NCBI RefSeq assembly: GCF_037975245.1
Contig: NC_092576.1
Span: 42,783,611 to 42,847,610 of the forward strand
Reading direction: 5' to 3'
Length of the DNA: 64,000 bases
Source: Apostichopus japonicus
Taxonomy: Eukaryota > Echinodermata > Holothuroidea > Aspidochirotida > Stichopodidae
Numbering within the stretch: position 1 is the first letter of the stretch; every line of letters starts with the position of its first letter. A program made the position numbers and the translations under genes. The notes beneath the pieces were generated by a model, which made no database searches, had not been told where the DNA came from, and saw only the letters and a list, made by a program, of their open reading frames with translations. Positions 61,199 through 64,000 of this stretch are shown here, one piece after another.

Positions 61199-64000
61199 GT
61201 TTTCAAATTCTGCAAGTAATAGCTGGCAACCCTCTCTATCACCCCATCAAAACCACCTTAAGAAAAGATGTCATCAGAGAGGGCGTTAATAACGCCAAAA
61301 CTCGACGCGAAGTCTCATCTACCGTTTATATACGGGTTTTCAACACGATTTTTGGCTAACAAATCAAATCTGTAACTCAGTATCATTGGGGTCCCCAAAG
61401 TAGCTGACGTTACCCACTATCACCCCATACCAACAAACCTCGGGGGACGGTATCATTTATGGTGTTATTAACACCCAAACTCGACGCAAAGTCGCACTTA
61501 CAGTTTATATACGGTTTTTCAACACGATTTTTGGCTAACAAATCAAATCTTTAACTCAGTATCATTGGGGTCCCCATGGTAGCTGACGACACCCTCTATC
61601 ACCCCATACCAACAAACCTCGGGGGACGGTATCATTTAAGGTGTTATTAACACCCAAACTCGACGCAAAGTCCCGTTTACAGTTTATATACGGTTTTTCA
61701 ACACGATTTTTGGCTAACAAATCAAATCTGTAACTCAGTATCATTGGGGTCCCCAAAGTAGCTGACGTCACCAGCTATCACCCCATACCAACAAACCTCG
61801 GGGGACGGTATCATTTAGGGTGTTATTAACACCCAAACTCGACGAAAAGTATCATCTACAGTTTAAATACGGTTTTTCAACACGATTTTTGGCCAACAAA
61901 TCAAATCTGTAACTCAGTATCATTGGGGTCCCCATGGTAGCTGACGTCACCCTCTATCACCCCATACCTTTAAACCTCGGGGGACGGTATCATTTAAGGT
62001 GTTATTAACACCCAAACTCGACGCAAATTCGCATTTACAGTTTATATACGGTTTTTCAACACGATTTTTGGCTAACAAATCAAATCTGTAACTCAGTATC
62101 ATTGGGGTCCCCATGGTAGCTGACGTCACCCTCTATCACCCCATACCAACAAACCTCGGGGGACGGTATCATTTATGGTGTTATTAACACCCAAACTCGA
62201 CGCAAAGTCGCATTTACAGTTTATATACGGTTTTTCAACACGATTTTTGGCTAACAAATCAAATCTCTAACTCAGTATCATTGGGGTCCCCAAAGTAGCT
62301 GACGTCACCCTCTATCACCCCATACCAACAAACCTCGGGGGACGGTATCATTTATGGTGTTATTAACACCCAAATTCGACGAAAAGTATCATCTACAGTT
62401 TAAATGAGGTTTTTCAACACGATTTTTGGCCAACAAATCAAATCTTTAACTCAGTATCATTGGGGTCCCCATGGTAGCTGACGTCACCCTCTATCACCCC
62501 ATACCAACAAACCTCGGGGGACGGTATCATTTAAGGTGTTATTAACACCCAAACTCGACGCAAAGTCGCACTTACAGTTTATATACGGTTTTTCAACACG
62601 ATTTTTGGCTAACAAATCAAATCTGTAACTCAGTATCATTGGGGTCCCCATGGTAGCTGACGACACCCTCTATCACCCCATACCAACAAACCTCGGGGGA
62701 CGGTATCATTTAAGGTGTTATTAACACCCAAACTCGACGCAAAGTCCAGTTTACAGTTTATATACGGTTTTTCAACACGATTTTTGGCTAAAAAATCAAA
62801 TCTGTAACTCAGTATCATTGGGGTCCCCAAAGTAGCTGACGTCACCAGCTATCACCCCATACCAACAAACCTCGGGGGACGGCATCATTTAGGGTGTTAT
62901 TAACACCCAAACTCGACGAAAAGTATCATCTACAGTTTAAATACGGTTTTTCAACACGATTTTTGGCTAACAAATCAAATCTGTAACTCAGTATCATTGG
63001 GGTCCCCAAAGTAGCTGACGTCACCCTCTATCACTCCATACCAACAAACCTCGGGGGACGGTATCATTTAGGGTGTTATTAACACCCAAACTCGACGCAA
63101 AGTCGCATTTACAGTTTATATACGGTTTTTCAACACGATTTTTGGCTAACAAATCAAATCTGTAACTCAGTATCATTGGGGTCCCCATGGTAGCTGACGT
63201 CACCCTCTATCACTCCATACCAACAAACCTCGGGGGACGGTATCATTTAGGGTGTTATTAACACCCAAATTCGACGAAAAGTATCATCTACAGTTTAAAT
63301 GAAGTTTTTCAACACGATTTTTGGCTAACAAATCAAATCTGTAACTCAGTATCATTGGGGTCCCCATGGTAGCTGACGTCACCCTCTATCACCCCATACC
63401 AACAAACCTCGGGGGACGGTATCATTTAAGGTGTTATTAACACCCAAACTCGACGCAAAGTCCCGTTTACAGTTTATATACGGTTTTTCAACACGATTTT
63501 TCGCTAACAAATCAAATCTGTAACTCAGTATCATTGGGGTCCCCAAGGTAGCTGACGTCACCCTCTATCACCCCATACCAACAAACCTCGGGGGACGGTA
63601 TCATTTAGGGTGTTATTAACACCCAAACTCGACGAAAAGTATCATCTACAGTTTAAATACGGTTTTTCAACACGATTTTTGGCTAACAAATCAAATCTGT
63701 AACTCAGTATCATTGGGGTCCCCAAAGTAGCTGACGTCACCCTCTATCACTCCATACCAACAAACCTCGGGGGACGGTATCATTTAGGGTGTTATTAACA
63801 CCCAAACTCGACGAAAAGTATCATCTACAGTTTAAATGAGGTTTTTCAACACGATTTTTGGCTAACAAATCAAATCTGTAACTCAGTATCATTGGGGTCC
63901 CCATGGTAGCTGACGTCACCCTCTATCACCCCATACCAACAAACCTCGGGGGACGGTATCATTTAAGGTGTTATTAACACCCAAACTCGACGCAAAGTCC
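61199..64000. repeat. 179-bp satellite array, about 15.5 monomers, runs off the window
   Basis: CAGTATCATTGGGGTCCCC recurs at 61378, 61557, 61736, 61915, 62094 and so on to 63884, exactly 179 bp apart. The first unit (61199-61377) is clearly diverged, as expected at an array edge. Monomers carry three palindromes: TTGGGGTCCCCAA, TGACGTCA (a CRE-type site) and GGTGTTATTAACACC. Variant monomers (GACGACACC, CACCAGC, CGCACTTACAG) recur at a distance of 1,074 bp (six monomers), so there is partial higher-order structure. The 60-70 codon reverse frames inside are repeat artefacts. Confidence 0.97.

Noticed and set aside
61562-63561. Series of 60-70 codon reverse-strand frames
   Set aside because: They repeat with the 179-bp satellite monomer and arise from it.
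61199-64000. CRISPR array
   Set aside because: There is no repeat-spacer alternation; whole 179-bp units are repeated and the DNA is animal-like.
61199-64000. CENP-B box in the satellite
   Set aside because: I looked for TTCG....A..CGGG on both strands and did not find it in the monomers.

Overview
The window looks like intron-rich, AT-rich animal DNA, not microbial. The only long open frames belong to transposable elements. The host-type genes are split by introns with GT/AG borders, and the rest is simple repeats, SINE-like elements and satellite. The repeat mix (Penelope-like, Tx1/L1-like and CR1-like retroelements, a piggyBac transposase, an HMGXB3/KDZ-type gene) fits a marine invertebrate, possibly an echinoderm such as a sea cucumber. 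That placement is an impression from memory and is not shown by the sequence.

Layout. 1.3-4.2 kb: a Penelope-like retroelement on the minus strand facing an inverted copy of its own 3' end; both copies carry a hammerhead-ribozyme-like motif. 4.6-4.9 kb: a tRNA-derived SINE. 10.2-15.1 kb: an unidentified three-exon minus-strand gene (216 codons), rebuilt from phase-matched splice sites. 19.5-21.5 kb: a two-exon piggyBac transposase with an AT-hook and its Asp residues intact. 23.4-35.4 kb: a plus-strand gene of at least ten exons for an HMGXB3/KDZ-type protein, broken by one base in a T-run just before a putative catalytic Asp. 35.4-41.0 kb: noncoding DNA with tandem and direct duplications. 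44.4-51.3 kb: a composite DNA transposon (8-bp target duplication, inverted ends built of ATTCATAAGG-type subrepeats) swollen by three AAAT arrays and a 5'-truncated Tx1/L1-like LINE. 52.3-52.7 kb: a 3' fragment of the same LINE with a clean 13-bp target duplication. 53.4-53.9 kb: a CR1-like relic. 56.3-56.6 kb: a second SINE-like repeat. 60.5-61.1 kb: two short minus-strand reading frames around CCAAT motifs, one segment of which also occurs at 22 kb. 61.2 kb to the end: a 179-bp satellite with partial six-monomer higher-order structure.

No operons, CRISPR arrays or bacterial-type systems are present. Most of the coding content is selfish DNA. The two best host-gene candidates are the small gene at 10-15 kb and the HMGXB3/KDZ-type gene at 23-35 kb, and the latter may itself descend from a transposase.
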